In this document: one piece after another, positions 18,084 to 26,159 of the stretch
Numbering within the stretch: position 1 is the first letter of the stretch
Layout of the letters: each line of letters starts with the position of its first letter
NCBI GenBank assembly: GCA_004377185.1
Contig: SOIM01000025.1
Location: 62,001 to 126,000 of the forward strand
DNA: 64,000 nt
Direction of reading: 5' to 3'
Origin: Methanomassiliicoccales archaeon
GTDB lineage: Archaea > Thermoplasmatota > Thermoplasmata > RBG-16-68-12 > SOIM01
Program-made: the position numbers and the translations under genes
The notes under the pieces: generated by a model
What the model was told of the DNA's origin: nothing
Database searches by the model: none
What the model saw: the letters and a program-made list of their open reading frames with translations, nothing else

Positions 18084-18265
18084 CAAAACCAATCCCACGC
18101 CTCCTCTAGGTCCTTCATGAAGCACTCTACTGTGAGTGCATCCTCTATCCGTTGTAGAGGATCGATGTGTGTTATGGATTCCTCCTCCTCTTCCCCCTTG
18201 ATAGCTGAGAATGTAACTGAAGTATCGATTTTTGACTTATATAGGTTTTGTGTAGTCCTTCCCAT
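18083..18265 (-). CDS. Small acidic hypothetical protein coupled to the acylphosphatase-like gene
   Basis: 60 residues, acidic in the middle (GEEEEES) and near the end (MKDLEEAWDWF). Not recognised. Support for being real: its stop overlaps the start of the next gene as TGATG, the classic arrangement of coupled genes. The pair resembles a two-gene module in size and layout, but neither partner looks like a known toxin or antitoxin. Confidence 0.5.
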   Translation of the reverse strand: MGRTTQNLYKSKIDTSVTFSAIKGEEEEESITHIDPLQRIEDALTVECFMKDLEEAWDWF

Positions 18266-18344
18266 ATTGCTTCCACACTCTAACTAGCTCTTTCCCAATG
18301 CTTTTAGTATATTGACCCTTTTATCAACCGTGATAACGACATGG

Positions 18345-18566
18345 CTATCTCTTAATCGTCTCCTTATCTATGACAACGACTCGGACTACTTTTCTAATGG
18401 TCGCTTCAACCATTGTGTCATCATCTAGGGACATCAGCTCAACAATGTCCTTTGGTATGCTTAGAACCACACCTTTTCCAGAACGTCTTAACTTGTGGGT
18501 GATTGTGACAGAATCGCCCTTCTTGATGTCCTCCACTGCTCTCCACTTCCCAAAAGTGTTAAGCAC
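18345..18566 (-). CDS. AbrB/MazE-like swapped-hairpin DNA-binding protein
   Basis: 73 residues. The core KLRRSGKGVVLSIPKDIVELMSL is the AbrB/SpoVT beta-strand-helix pattern (KxxxxGQVxIPKxI-type). Archaeal proteins of this kind are transition regulators or antitoxins. No toxin is adjacent on the downstream side; the coupled pair 17.7-18.3 kb follows after 80 bp. The start lies 48 bp beyond the truncated end of the transposase remnant, so its promoter may derive from that insertion. Confidence 0.7.
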   Translation of the reverse strand: MLNTFGKWRAVEDIKKGDSVTITHKLRRSGKGVVLSIPKDIVELMSLDDDTMVEATIRKVVRVVVIDKETIKR

Positions 18567-18613
18567 TTCTCAGAAATAAACATTTTGGATAACGATTCGC
18601 TTTTGGGGGGGTA

Positions 18614-19137
18614 TTCTCGCTCGTAGCGACTGTAGAACACCTTGTTTATTCCCCTGCCGTATGCCTCCAAGCTGTCAGTGACGATGGCAGTTGACGTGGA
18701 GTGTTCCGAGCACAATCCTTCATGAAGGTCTTAGCATCCTCAAGGGTTCGAGTGTGGGAGATGTGAGACCCGACAAGGAATAGTGTCTCTTTGTCAATGG
18801 CATCCCGGTGCCAATGTTGTTCTCTCTTTCGTCTCACTCCCTTCCTTCGTTGCTCATCAATCAGGGGAGTCTGAGGTCGGAAGTTGACAGCTTTTTCATC
18901 TGTGTGCCACACTCCGCTCACCTGTGGCTCGAATTGTGATGGGTAGTTATCGACCTGGGGAACACACTTCTCGATCCACTCGTGTATCTTCTGAAAGCTC
19001 ACAGTCACACCAAAGAACTTCCTGAGATTCTTGGCAATCTTCCTGATGGAATGGCCGTCAAAATACATCCCCAAGGCAAAGGCAATCACTTCCTTAGAAA
19101 CCCATATCCTAGTGTTGACCTGAGACTCCTCTGGCAT
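18614..19137 (-). pseudogene. Frameshifted and truncated DDE transposase (IS6-like)
   Basis: The N-terminal frame (19137 down to about 18690) shows a helix-turn-helix (YFDGHSIRKIAKNLRKFFG) and the first catalytic Asp in VWHTDEKAV. It continues to TRTLEDAKTFMKDC. The reading then continues in another frame with IVTDSLEAYGRGINKVFY, which holds the second Asp. Homology stops near 18614, before the third acidic residue. So one frameshift plus loss of the 3' end inactivate it. Terminal inverted repeats were not found. The IS6-like assignment is by motif order only. Confidence 0.8.
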
Positions 19138-19218
19138 CTCTTTCTGGAACGGTCAAATCTACATATTCATATAGAAGAGCCCCTCTGTCTTTCCTCATCA
19201 CCAAAACAAGGCGGTAGA

Positions 19219-19584
19219 ATGGACCTCAGCAGTTTGACATCCATTTTGTGGCTGATGCTCGTAATCATCATCCTGTTGGTACTTGTATCGTTGCCTCTGT
19301 ATCTTACGGCCAGGTGGCTTGATGAGGACCGAGGCTTTCTACGGGCACTGGGCACGACCGTCCTCCTGATACTCTCCTTTGTGCTGTTCCTTGCTTTGGT
19401 CCCCATCCCGATACTCAACTTGATAATCGCGATAATCATCAACCTGATGATAATAAAATACTCATACGACACGGAGTGGGGCAAGGCCTTTGCAATGTGG
19501 ATCGTGGCCATCGTGGTCGCGGTCTTGCTATTGTTCCTCATTGAATTTCTGTTGGGTTTGGGTCTACTGGTCCTGTCAACATAG
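19219..19584 (+). CDS. Small hydrophobic membrane protein
   Basis: 121 residues from ATG 19219, almost entirely hydrophobic, with about four membrane helices and one short charged loop (YLTARWLDEDRGFLRA). Not recognised. It stands alone between the transposase remnant and the convergent adk gene. The upstream extension of the frame is antisense to the transposase and is rejected. Confidence 0.6.
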   Translation: MDLSSLTSILWLMLVIIILLVLVSLPLYLTARWLDEDRGFLRALGTTVLLILSFVLFLALVPIPILNLIIAIIINLMIIKYSYDTEWGKAFAMWIVAIVVAVLLLFLIEFLLGLGLLVLST

Positions 19585-19620
19585 AAGTGATAATCTCAAT
19601 GATGTCCCAAGATTCCCCGG

Positions 19621-20259
19621 TCAGCCTTCCAAATCCTCCAGGACCGTTCTTATATTGGCAGTTGTCTCTTCAATCGATCCGCTTGACTCCACCTTTCTCA
19701 AGATGTCCTTGCTCGCATAGAAGGATATCAAGGGAGCTGTCTGAAGCCTGAAGACCTCCAGCCGTTTCCTGACAGTGGATTCCTTGTCATCTTCCCGTAC
19801 CTTGAGGGTAAATCCGCATTTGTCGCAGATTCCCTCCACCTTTGGAGGATCGTTCACGAGGTGATACACCTCTCCGCACCTGGGACAAATCCTTCGTCCT
19901 GACATCCTCTGTACTATCTCCTCATCCCCCACGTCCAGGTAGAGCACCAGGTCCAGGCCTCCCGCCTCGTCCAGGGCTTGAGCTTGGTAGAGCGTTCTCG
20001 GATATCCGTCCAGGAGGAAACCGTCCCTGCAGTCCTCCTCTTCCAGTCTCTCCCTCATCATCTGGATGACCACATCGTCCGGGACCAGCTTCCCCTCGTT
20101 CATGTACTGCCTGGCGAGATTCCCCAGTTGGGTCTGTCTGGCGACATGGTCCCTCAACATATCACCAGTGGAGATCCTGGGAACGTCATACTCCGCGGAT
20201 ATCCACTCTGCCTGGGTTCCCTTTCCAGCACCTGGAGGCCCCAAAAGGACTATCTTCAT
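19621..20259 (-). CDS. adk: Adenylate kinase (zinc-LID type)
   Basis: Interconverts AMP, ATP and ADP. 212 residues, the bacterial-type long form: P-loop GPPGAGKGT at residues 7-15, AMP-binding STGDMLR, DGYPRT, and a LID carrying four cysteines (CPRCG...CDKCG) for zinc. It starts at ATG 20259; the frame extends further but loses similarity. It is 41 bp downstream of the mevalonate-pathway gene on the same strand. The bacterial-type enzyme differs from the AdkA type of methanogens and Sulfolobus, suggesting old transfer. Confidence 0.95.
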   Translation of the reverse strand: MKIVLLGPPGAGKGTQAEWISAEYDVPRISTGDMLRDHVARQTQLGNLARQYMNEGKLVPDDVVIQMMRERLEEEDCRDGFLLDGYPRTLYQAQALDEAGGLDLVLYLDVGDEEIVQRMSGRRICPRCGEVYHLVNDPPKVEGICDKCGFTLKVREDDKESTVRKRLEVFRLQTAPLISFYASKDILRKVESSGSIEETTANIRTVLEDLEG

Positions 20260-20300
20260 CACATCGGAAAAAGGGCGTACGCTTAAATCAGTTTTGACAG

Positions 20301-21260
20301 CTAGAACAGATGGTCTTCCACGACCCTGGCCTCGCCACCCACCTGACATTCCATGATCTCGATGCCCAGTTCTTCAAGTCTGCTCTTGACGTCCGGGACG
20401 CGGTCCGGGAATGTGTTCACGTACACGGTAGCCCCGGTATCTATTGAGAAGAAAGCTGGCACGCCTTCCTCCCTTAACTTTCTGACATGCATTATCACGC
20501 TGAGGGTCTCCGGTCTCCAAAGCAGGAGCTCCCCCGCTCCCGTCATCGTTATTCCGTGCAGGAGAAGGGTGTCCCTCTCGGCCAGCGTACAGATCTTCCC
20601 CACGTCACCCTGCCTTATCGCAAGCTCCATCTCGTCCAACATCCTCGGCATCTCGGCAACTCTCGATTCGAAATACGGAGAGGACTGGACCTCCCTGTGC
20701 GCATCCTCGGTGCTCTTGTAGGCCGGGACCAAAGCGATGAGAATGCCCATCTGCAGATCTTCGGAAGCGATCTGATAGGAATAGGAATCCGCGTCGCCCA
20801 TGCCCTTCTTCCATCTTGAGAACCCTCCGGTCACGGCACGGGTGGCCGAGCCTGCTCCGAGCCTGGCGATCTTGGAGATCTCCTCCAGGTCCAGCTCCAA
20901 ACCTGCAGCATCACACGCAGCCATTGCCAGGGCAGCGAAACCAGATGATGATGCGCCCAGACCTACATTGGAAGGGAAGTCATTCTTGGAATGCATCTTG
21001 AAATTCAGGTCCACACCAGATTGATTCTTGACAGCGCTCACAACCGCTCCCACTCTCTCGAACTCTCTTCCAGACACGGGATCGCCGTCGATGACAACCT
21101 CGTCCTCGGGGAAATCTCCGAACTCGAAGGTGGTATGGGTCCGAAGCGGTGCGGTGCATACCGAAATGGAATCGTGGAATGGCAACCTGAGCTCCTCATC
21201 CCTCAGACCGTGATATTTGATCAGTCCCTGGATGGGATGCGCCACTGCCGAAGACTTCAC
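20301..21260 (-). CDS. Diphosphomevalonate/phosphomevalonate decarboxylase-family GHMP protein
   Basis: 319 residues. GLIKYHGLRDEELRLPFHDS matches the N-terminal lysine motif (KYWGKRD) of mevalonate decarboxylases. FPSNVGLGASSSGFAALA is the GHMP glycine/serine loop, ARLGAGSATRAVTGGFSRW the decarboxylase signature, and FFSIDTGATVYV keeps the aspartate of the DAGPN motif. Keeping the Lys and Asp suggests real decarboxylase activity rather than the mevalonate 3-kinase of Thermoplasma. The exact substrate (mevalonate 5-phosphate, 3,5-bisphosphate or 5-diphosphate) cannot be told from sequence. The HAD gene upstream abuts it with no spacer. Confidence 0.82.
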   Translation of the reverse strand: MKSSAVAHPIQGLIKYHGLRDEELRLPFHDSISVCTAPLRTHTTFEFGDFPEDEVVIDGDPVSGREFERVGAVVSAVKNQSGVDLNFKMHSKNDFPSNVGLGASSSGFAALAMAACDAAGLELDLEEISKIARLGAGSATRAVTGGFSRWKKGMGDADSYSYQIASEDLQMGILIALVPAYKSTEDAHREVQSSPYFESRVAEMPRMLDEMELAIRQGDVGKICTLAERDTLLLHGITMTGAGELLLWRPETLSVIMHVRKLREEGVPAFFSIDTGATVYVNTFPDRVPDVKSRLEELGIEIMECQVGGEARVVEDHLF

Positions 21261-21998
21261 TCACAGGCCTCCAATATCTTGCAGAACACCGGGAAGTTCC
21301 TTAAAGCTGGATATGATTCCGTCCACCTTCCTGCCCATTCTCCCACGACCGTACTTGTCGTAAAGTATCCCCTTCATCCCTACCTTCCTGGCTGCGAACA
21401 CGTCGTTCACGGCATCATCACCTATGTGAGCGGCGTTCTTCGGTTTGGCGTCCATTGCGCCAAGGGTCCTGGTGAATATGTTCGTTTGGGGTTTCCTTAT
21501 CCTCATCTCACTTGAGAAGGTCAGGGTATCGAAGTAGTTGAGCACTCCCAGATTCTTGAGGACTTTCTTCATACCCCTTCCCGGAGTGTGTCCAGTATTT
21601 GATATCATACCGATGGAATAGCCTCTTTTCTTGAGGGTTCTCAGAACTCCGCCAATTCCGTCGGATAGGGCTGGCATGTTCTTCAAGAGGGCCTCTCCGT
21701 AGCATTTCATCAGTGGGGCATAGAATCCCTTCCGGTCTTTCTTGATATTGAGACAATCAAGCAGCATCCTGATCTGGGTCCTTTCACTCACATCCTTGTC
21801 GGCAGACCAGACATCTTCCAACATGAAATCATGGTGGTGGTAGGCAACCTTAACCTCGTCATACGAGATCTTGTGACCCATTTCTTTGAGGGCGCGCCAA
21901 GTATCCCTCATCCTGATCATTTTGGAGCGCTGAGTGTAATTCTCGTACGGCTCATAGATCATTGTGTGCCAAAGGTCAAAGGTGACGGCTTCTATCAT
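21261..21998 (-). CDS. HAD-superfamily hydrolase
   Basis: 245 residues. Motif I FDLWHTM has the nucleophile Asp but lacks the usual second Asp at +2 (Trp-His instead), motif II ISNTG, motif III around RKPQTN, motif IV GDDAVNDV. The helical cap is C1-type. The missing +2 Asp is shared by some HAD groups, such as dehalogenase-like ones, so phosphatase activity is not assured. Directly abuts the mevalonate-pathway gene downstream and follows archease by 8 bp. Confidence 0.8.
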   Translation of the reverse strand: MIEAVTFDLWHTMIYEPYENYTQRSKMIRMRDTWRALKEMGHKISYDEVKVAYHHHDFMLEDVWSADKDVSERTQIRMLLDCLNIKKDRKGFYAPLMKCYGEALLKNMPALSDGIGGVLRTLKKRGYSIGMISNTGHTPGRGMKKVLKNLGVLNYFDTLTFSSEMRIRKPQTNIFTRTLGAMDAKPKNAAHIGDDAVNDVFAARKVGMKGILYDKYGRGRMGRKVDGIISSFKELPGVLQDIGGL

Positions 21999-22006
21999 CG
22001 CAGACC

Positions 22007-22420
22007 TCAGATGTCAAGGAGGAACATCACATATCCTTCCTTCTCGTTCACTTCCAACATGTGGTAGGTGACCGCCTTCACACCGCTCTTCAGTTCGTGC
22101 TTCTCTCTGTTGATGGCCTCTCCTTTGGCCGTGGCGACCAAAGAGAGGTTCTCGATCTTCACATCGAACTCCGAGAAAAGGACGTCTTGGGTCTCATGGA
22201 GGAAAAGCAATTCACTCAGCCAGTCAACAAGCAGGTTCTCCAGATCATCGGACTTCACGCGGACCTGATACTCTCCCTTGGGCTCGACCTTTGACACGTC
22301 CGTGATAACGTCAAACATCCCCGTTGCAGCATTCCCGAAGGATTCTTCGACAGACTTGCCGTACGCCTTGATGGCTATGTCCGCTGTGTGCTCAATGAAC
22401 TCGTACCTCATCGCACCCAT
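22007..22420 (-). CDS. Archease
   Basis: 137 residues, the normal length. Signature FIEHTADIAIKAYGKSVEESF at the N-terminus (read in two parts: EHTADI and the following helix), LLVDWLSELLFLHET, and KAVTYHMLEV near the end. Archease activates the RNA ligase RtcB in tRNA splicing and repair; RtcB is not in the window. First gene of an apparent archease-HAD-decarboxylase run with gaps of 8 and 0 bp. Confidence 0.93.
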   Translation of the reverse strand: MGAMRYEFIEHTADIAIKAYGKSVEESFGNAATGMFDVITDVSKVEPKGEYQVRVKSDDLENLLVDWLSELLFLHETQDVLFSEFDVKIENLSLVATAKGEAINREKHELKSGVKAVTYHMLEVNEKEGYVMFLLDI

Positions 22421-22492
22421 CCATTCCTTTCTCTCTAATTCAATTTTGCGCTAACTTTTATATCGAGATTCTGCTCTCTCGCCTGCGTTAAG

Positions 22493-23299
22493 ATGAAAGT
22501 CTGCATCATCGGAGGAGGATTCATCGGATCCACCATCGCCAAGGCATTGGAAGAGATGGAAGAGATTGAGACCGTTTTCGTTCTGGACAAGTACGAGGAC
22601 AGGGTCAAGAAGTTGGCCGAGGAGTACAAGAAGGTAAGTCCAACACCCGATCTGGCATCAGTGGTTGAGAAGGTCGATCTGGTCATTGAATCCGCCACCC
22701 AGGCTGCTGTGAAGGAGTATGCCCCTGTGGCGTTGGAAAGCGGCAAGGACCTGATGGTTCTGAGTGTGGGCGCCTTCGTCGACCAGAACTTCTGGACAAG
22801 ATGCAAAGAGTTGGCCAAGGAAAACGATTGCAGGATATACATCCCGTCCGGTGCCATTTGCGGTACGGACGGTCTGCATGCCGCTTCGGTGGGAAGGATA
22901 GATGAGGTCATTCTCATCTCTTACAAACCGCCGTCCGCGCTGAAGGATGTGGAGTATCTCAAAAAGAAGAAGATAGACCTGGATGGGATAGAAAGGGCAA
23001 AGGTAGTATTCGACGGACATGCGGAGGATGCGGTGAGGTATTTTCCCAGGAACATAAACGTGGCTGCGACTATCAGCCTGACCGGAAAAGGTTTCGAGAA
23101 GACAAGGATCCGGATAGTGGCCGACCCGAACATAAAGAGGAACATCCACCGCTTGATCGTGAAAGGGGAGTTCGGAGAGATCGAATGCAACGCCAGAAAC
23201 CTCCCATCGAGAAAGAATCCTAGAACCAGCGTCCTAGCAGCTCTTTCGGCGATAGCAACGGTCAAGAAGATAGTCGGGAACGTATGGGTTGGTGCCTAG
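22493..23299 (+). CDS. nadX: L-aspartate dehydrogenase
   Basis: 268 residues: N-terminal Rossmann motif IIGGGFIGS, VIESATQAAVKEYA, GAFVD, and the catalytic-domain segment SGAICGTDGLHAA, all typical of NadX-type aspartate dehydrogenase. It makes iminoaspartate for quinolinate and thus NAD, linking it to nadE at 2.8 kb. Its stop shares bases with the convergent queE stop inside CTAG (4-bp overlap). Confidence 0.9.
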   Translation: MKVCIIGGGFIGSTIAKALEEMEEIETVFVLDKYEDRVKKLAEEYKKVSPTPDLASVVEKVDLVIESATQAAVKEYAPVALESGKDLMVLSVGAFVDQNFWTRCKELAKENDCRIYIPSGAICGTDGLHAASVGRIDEVILISYKPPSALKDVEYLKKKKIDLDGIERAKVVFDGHAEDAVRYFPRNINVAATISLTGKGFEKTRIRIVADPNIKRNIHRLIVKGEFGEIECNARNLPSRKNPRTSVLAALSAIATVKKIVGNVWVGA

Positions 23300-23934
23300 A
23301 CGCCCCTTTTCTCGCCCCAGATAATCTTGTGAAGTTGAGGTAGGACCCTAGCGTTCAGCTTGTCCTCTATAACCCATTCCGCAAGCACTTTGATGTCGTT
23401 TCCCCAGACGGGCTGCATGACTATCGAGCATATGGGTTCGTGTTTCGACATGATCTCCTTTGCATAATCGTAGTCCTTTCTGTCTGCAATGACGAACTTC
23501 AGTTCGTCGGTTGGACCAAGCAGCTCGATGTTCGAGAACTCCATCCTGTCCTGCATCTCCGAGGATGGGCATTTTATGTCCAGTACGATCCGCAGGTTCT
23601 GCACACAGGGCATATCCTCGATTGCGATGGACCCGCCGGTTTCGACCGAGACGAAGTAGTTCAGGTCCAGCAACTTCTGCGCCAGTTTGTACGAGTCCTT
23701 CTGAATTAGGGGCTCTCCTCCGGTCAGGCAAACGCGGGGAACCTTGTAACCCTGGACCGTCTCCAGGATCTCCTCCACGGTCATATCTTCTCCTTCGGTG
23801 AATGCGAATAGGGTATCGCACCACTTGCATTTCAGCGGGCAGCCAGATGTCCGTACGAACACGGTAGGCGCACCTATGTCCAGCCCCTCGCCCTGGATGG
23901 AACTGTAGATCTCACAGATGTTCATGTACCTCAT
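23296..23934 (-). CDS. queE: 7-carboxy-7-deazaguanine synthase
   Basis: Radical-SAM enzyme converting carboxytetrahydropterin to CDG on the route to preQ0 and archaeosine. 212 residues with EIYSSIQGEG, the cluster motif CPLKCKWCDT (CxxxCxxC), and LTGGEPL. The start MRYMN at 23934 overlaps queC by 23 bp; ATG 23925, preceded by GAGGT, is an equally good start. Last gene of queD-queC-queE. Confidence 0.94.
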   Translation of the reverse strand: MRYMNICEIYSSIQGEGLDIGAPTVFVRTSGCPLKCKWCDTLFAFTEGEDMTVEEILETVQGYKVPRVCLTGGEPLIQKDSYKLAQKLLDLNYFVSVETGGSIAIEDMPCVQNLRIVLDIKCPSSEMQDRMEFSNIELLGPTDELKFVIADRKDYDYAKEIMSKHEPICSIVMQPVWGNDIKVLAEWVIEDKLNARVLPQLHKIIWGEKRGV

Positions 23935-24607
23935 ACTCCAGTGGATCTTTCAGGCCAACGTCCCTGAACCCTGTCAATCTGAACTTGCAGGAATCGCAGG
24001 CTCCGCACGCCTTCTCCCCTCCTTTGTAGCAGCTCCAGGTGAGTTCGAAGGGAACCTTCAGCTCGGCCCCCTTGGTCACGATCTGGGCCTTGGTCATATC
24101 GATGACGGGATACTTCAGTTCAATTTCTCTTCCTTCCGCTCCTCTCCTCGTTCCGAGAGCCGCAGCGTTCTGGAAGGCCTTGAGGAATTCGGGTCTGCAA
24201 TCTGGATAACCTGAGTAATCCTGAGTGTGAGCGCCGATGTATATGGAATCCGCGTGCACCGTTTCCGCCCAAGAGAGAGCGTAGCTGAGGAGGACGATGT
24301 TCCTGCCAGGCACGTATGTAGAGGGGATGGTGAGGGTCATCTCTTCCACGGACCGGTTCTCGGGAACGGGTACTTCCTCGGTCGTGAGAGCCGATTCGGC
24401 AATCTCTCCCAGTGGGATTCTGAGGAACATGTGACGCTTCACTTTGTAGTATTCTGCAAGTTTCTTGGCGCTTTCCACTTCCTTGGCGTGTTTCTGGCCG
24501 TAGTCGAAGGTCAGTGCATACAGCTCGTTCCCATCCTCCCTGGCTATCGCTAGAGTGACGCATGAATCAAGTCCACCTGACAGAAGCACAACCGCTCGAT
24601 TGGTCAT
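23912..24607 (-). CDS. queC: 7-cyano-7-deazaguanine synthase
   Basis: Turns CDG into preQ0 with ATP and ammonia. 231 residues from ATG 24607: PP-loop LLSGGLDSC, TFDYGQKH, VPGRNIVLLSYALS, and the zinc site SCYKGGEKACGACDSC. The frame extends upstream to 24682 but overlaps queD and loses similarity. Overlaps queE by 23 bp and follows queD by 22 bp, so the three form one operon. Confidence 0.95.
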   Translation of the reverse strand: MTNRAVVLLSGGLDSCVTLAIAREDGNELYALTFDYGQKHAKEVESAKKLAEYYKVKRHMFLRIPLGEIAESALTTEEVPVPENRSVEEMTLTIPSTYVPGRNIVLLSYALSWAETVHADSIYIGAHTQDYSGYPDCRPEFLKAFQNAAALGTRRGAEGREIELKYPVIDMTKAQIVTKGAELKVPFELTWSCYKGGEKACGACDSCKFRLTGFRDVGLKDPLEYEVHEHL

Positions 24608-24629
24608 ACAAACACTTCTCATCCAATAT

Positions 24630-25100
24630 TCAGAGCCGCTTTCTTGCCCAGGCGCTCTGACCGGGTCCTTCGTCCACGCCAATTGTCACTTCCTTTATCC
24701 TCTCGTTCAATTCGAACTCGTCCAGGAACCTCTTGAGAAGGAATTTTGCAAGCTCCTCCGCACTGGTATTTGGTATGTCCAGTATGACAACATCAGTTAG
24801 AGGAAATGTGTATCTCTTGTCACCGACCTTGACCTGAATCTCATCACCGACCTCCACCTTTACGAAATCGCTGTTCCCAGGCAGGATTACGCGGTGGTCG
24901 AGTTCATTAGCGAACTTCTTGAGGGTTTTCTTTATTTCCAGGAAATCCAGGACCATTCCGTCCTCGTCCTGTTCCCCTTCTATGATTGCGTTGACCGCGT
25001 AGATGTGTCCGTGCATTCTCTCGCATTTCTTGTGACGCGGGACGAAGTGGCCTGCCGAGAATCTGATACCAGCCTCCCATCCATGTATGCGGATTTCCAT
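24630..25100 (-). CDS. queD: 6-carboxytetrahydropterin synthase (QueD/PTPS family)
   Basis: 156 residues from ATG 25100. Zinc histidines in FSAGHFV and MHGHIY, the catalytic-type cysteine just before the latter (KKCERMHGH), LDFLEIKKTL, and a late ELDHR. An insertion of about 30 residues (VEVGDEIQVKVGDKRYTFPL) lies before the PT-motif region (IPNTSAEELA). Starts the deazaguanine operon for archaeosine in tRNA. Confidence 0.9.
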   Translation of the reverse strand: MEIRIHGWEAGIRFSAGHFVPRHKKCERMHGHIYAVNAIIEGEQDEDGMVLDFLEIKKTLKKFANELDHRVILPGNSDFVKVEVGDEIQVKVGDKRYTFPLTDVVILDIPNTSAEELAKFLLKRFLDEFELNERIKEVTIGVDEGPGQSAWARKRL

Positions 25101-25166
25101 GTTGTTGTAGATGAGATAAAATGGTATAAAGATATCTAACGATGAGAGCATCCTATCCGTTCGTTG

Positions 25167-26159
25167 TCAAGCCTGAGAACCAGATCCAGGAATCTCATCA
25201 AAGGCATAGTCCTCCCACTTTCTGGCACCAAGAACAATCTCGGCTTCTGTGGGCGTAATAACGGGCTTCTTGTAAACGGCAAAATCATCTATGGCAATAC
25301 GGGGACAGGCAACGGACACGAACGCATCCACATCATACCCAACGAGATATTCAGGGCTGAGGTTGTCCAACAAGAACATTACTGCCTTCTTACCTTTCTT
25401 CTCCACCAAATCCTTGACCTTCGCTGCAAGACCAAACCTGTTCTGACCGATCTTGGATGAGATCAGAATCCCAAAAGTGGACGCACCCTCAAGCTCCGAG
25501 ATTATCGCATGTCGTTGCCTCAAAATAGATTCCTTCAGTTCGCCGACATCCCTGATCTCATTCTTCTCCGGATCAACGATGAGGACATCCTTGCCGGTGG
25601 CCATTGCAATGCCAAGCGGGTGAAAATTCCCTTCTCCGATGTGCAGTATTTGTTCAACGTTCTTAGCGACCGCTCGCGGAGCAGAGAAATTGCACCCCAG
25701 AACCTGACCTGGATATGCTATCCGAGAATCGCCTTCACCGATGTGAACCTTGATCCCATTCTTCTCAAGGAATTGCTTGGCTGGGGATATTGCGGGCACA
25801 TACTGAATCGCCGCAGTAATTGCTACATTCTTCTTCAACTTCGTCAACGCCTTCTCCAGCAAAGGAAAGATGTCCAAATTCGAGGACAGCTCCACAAATA
25901 GAATGTCCTCATCCGGCAGATATGGCATGGGAGCATGTCCGAAATGAACGAGCAAATCACCTTTGAAATCCACAAGATCGCAGGCTCCGTAGCACGGGTC
26001 AGCAGAGACAACGACCTGAACGTCCCCTTTCTCTTCCAATTCCTTGGCAACACGAACTGCTTCCCGCTTCAGCCCTTCGGGTAATTGCAGAACGACGGTC
26101 TTGCACTCCCTCCTCTTGATTTCATCCAAGATACCCTGGATTTCCCAGTCGGTTATCAT
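25167..26159 (-). CDS. dph2: Diphthamide synthesis enzyme Dph2 (2-(3-amino-3-carboxypropyl)histidine synthase)
   Basis: Modifies the conserved histidine of elongation factor 2 using an unusual radical-SAM mechanism. 330 residues with the three cluster cysteines spread over three domains: DPCYGACD, VLGCNFS and VACPRIAIDD. Length is normal for archaeal Dph2. The ATG overlaps the mfnA stop by 4 bp (ATGA), so they are cotranscribed. Confidence 0.94.
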   Translation of the reverse strand: MITDWEIQGILDEIKRRECKTVVLQLPEGLKREAVRVAKELEEKGDVQVVVSADPCYGACDLVDFKGDLLVHFGHAPMPYLPDEDILFVELSSNLDIFPLLEKALTKLKKNVAITAAIQYVPAISPAKQFLEKNGIKVHIGEGDSRIAYPGQVLGCNFSAPRAVAKNVEQILHIGEGNFHPLGIAMATGKDVLIVDPEKNEIRDVGELKESILRQRHAIISELEGASTFGILISSKIGQNRFGLAAKVKDLVEKKGKKAVMFLLDNLSPEYLVGYDVDAFVSVACPRIAIDDFAVYKKPVITPTEAEIVLGARKWEDYAFDEIPGSGSQA

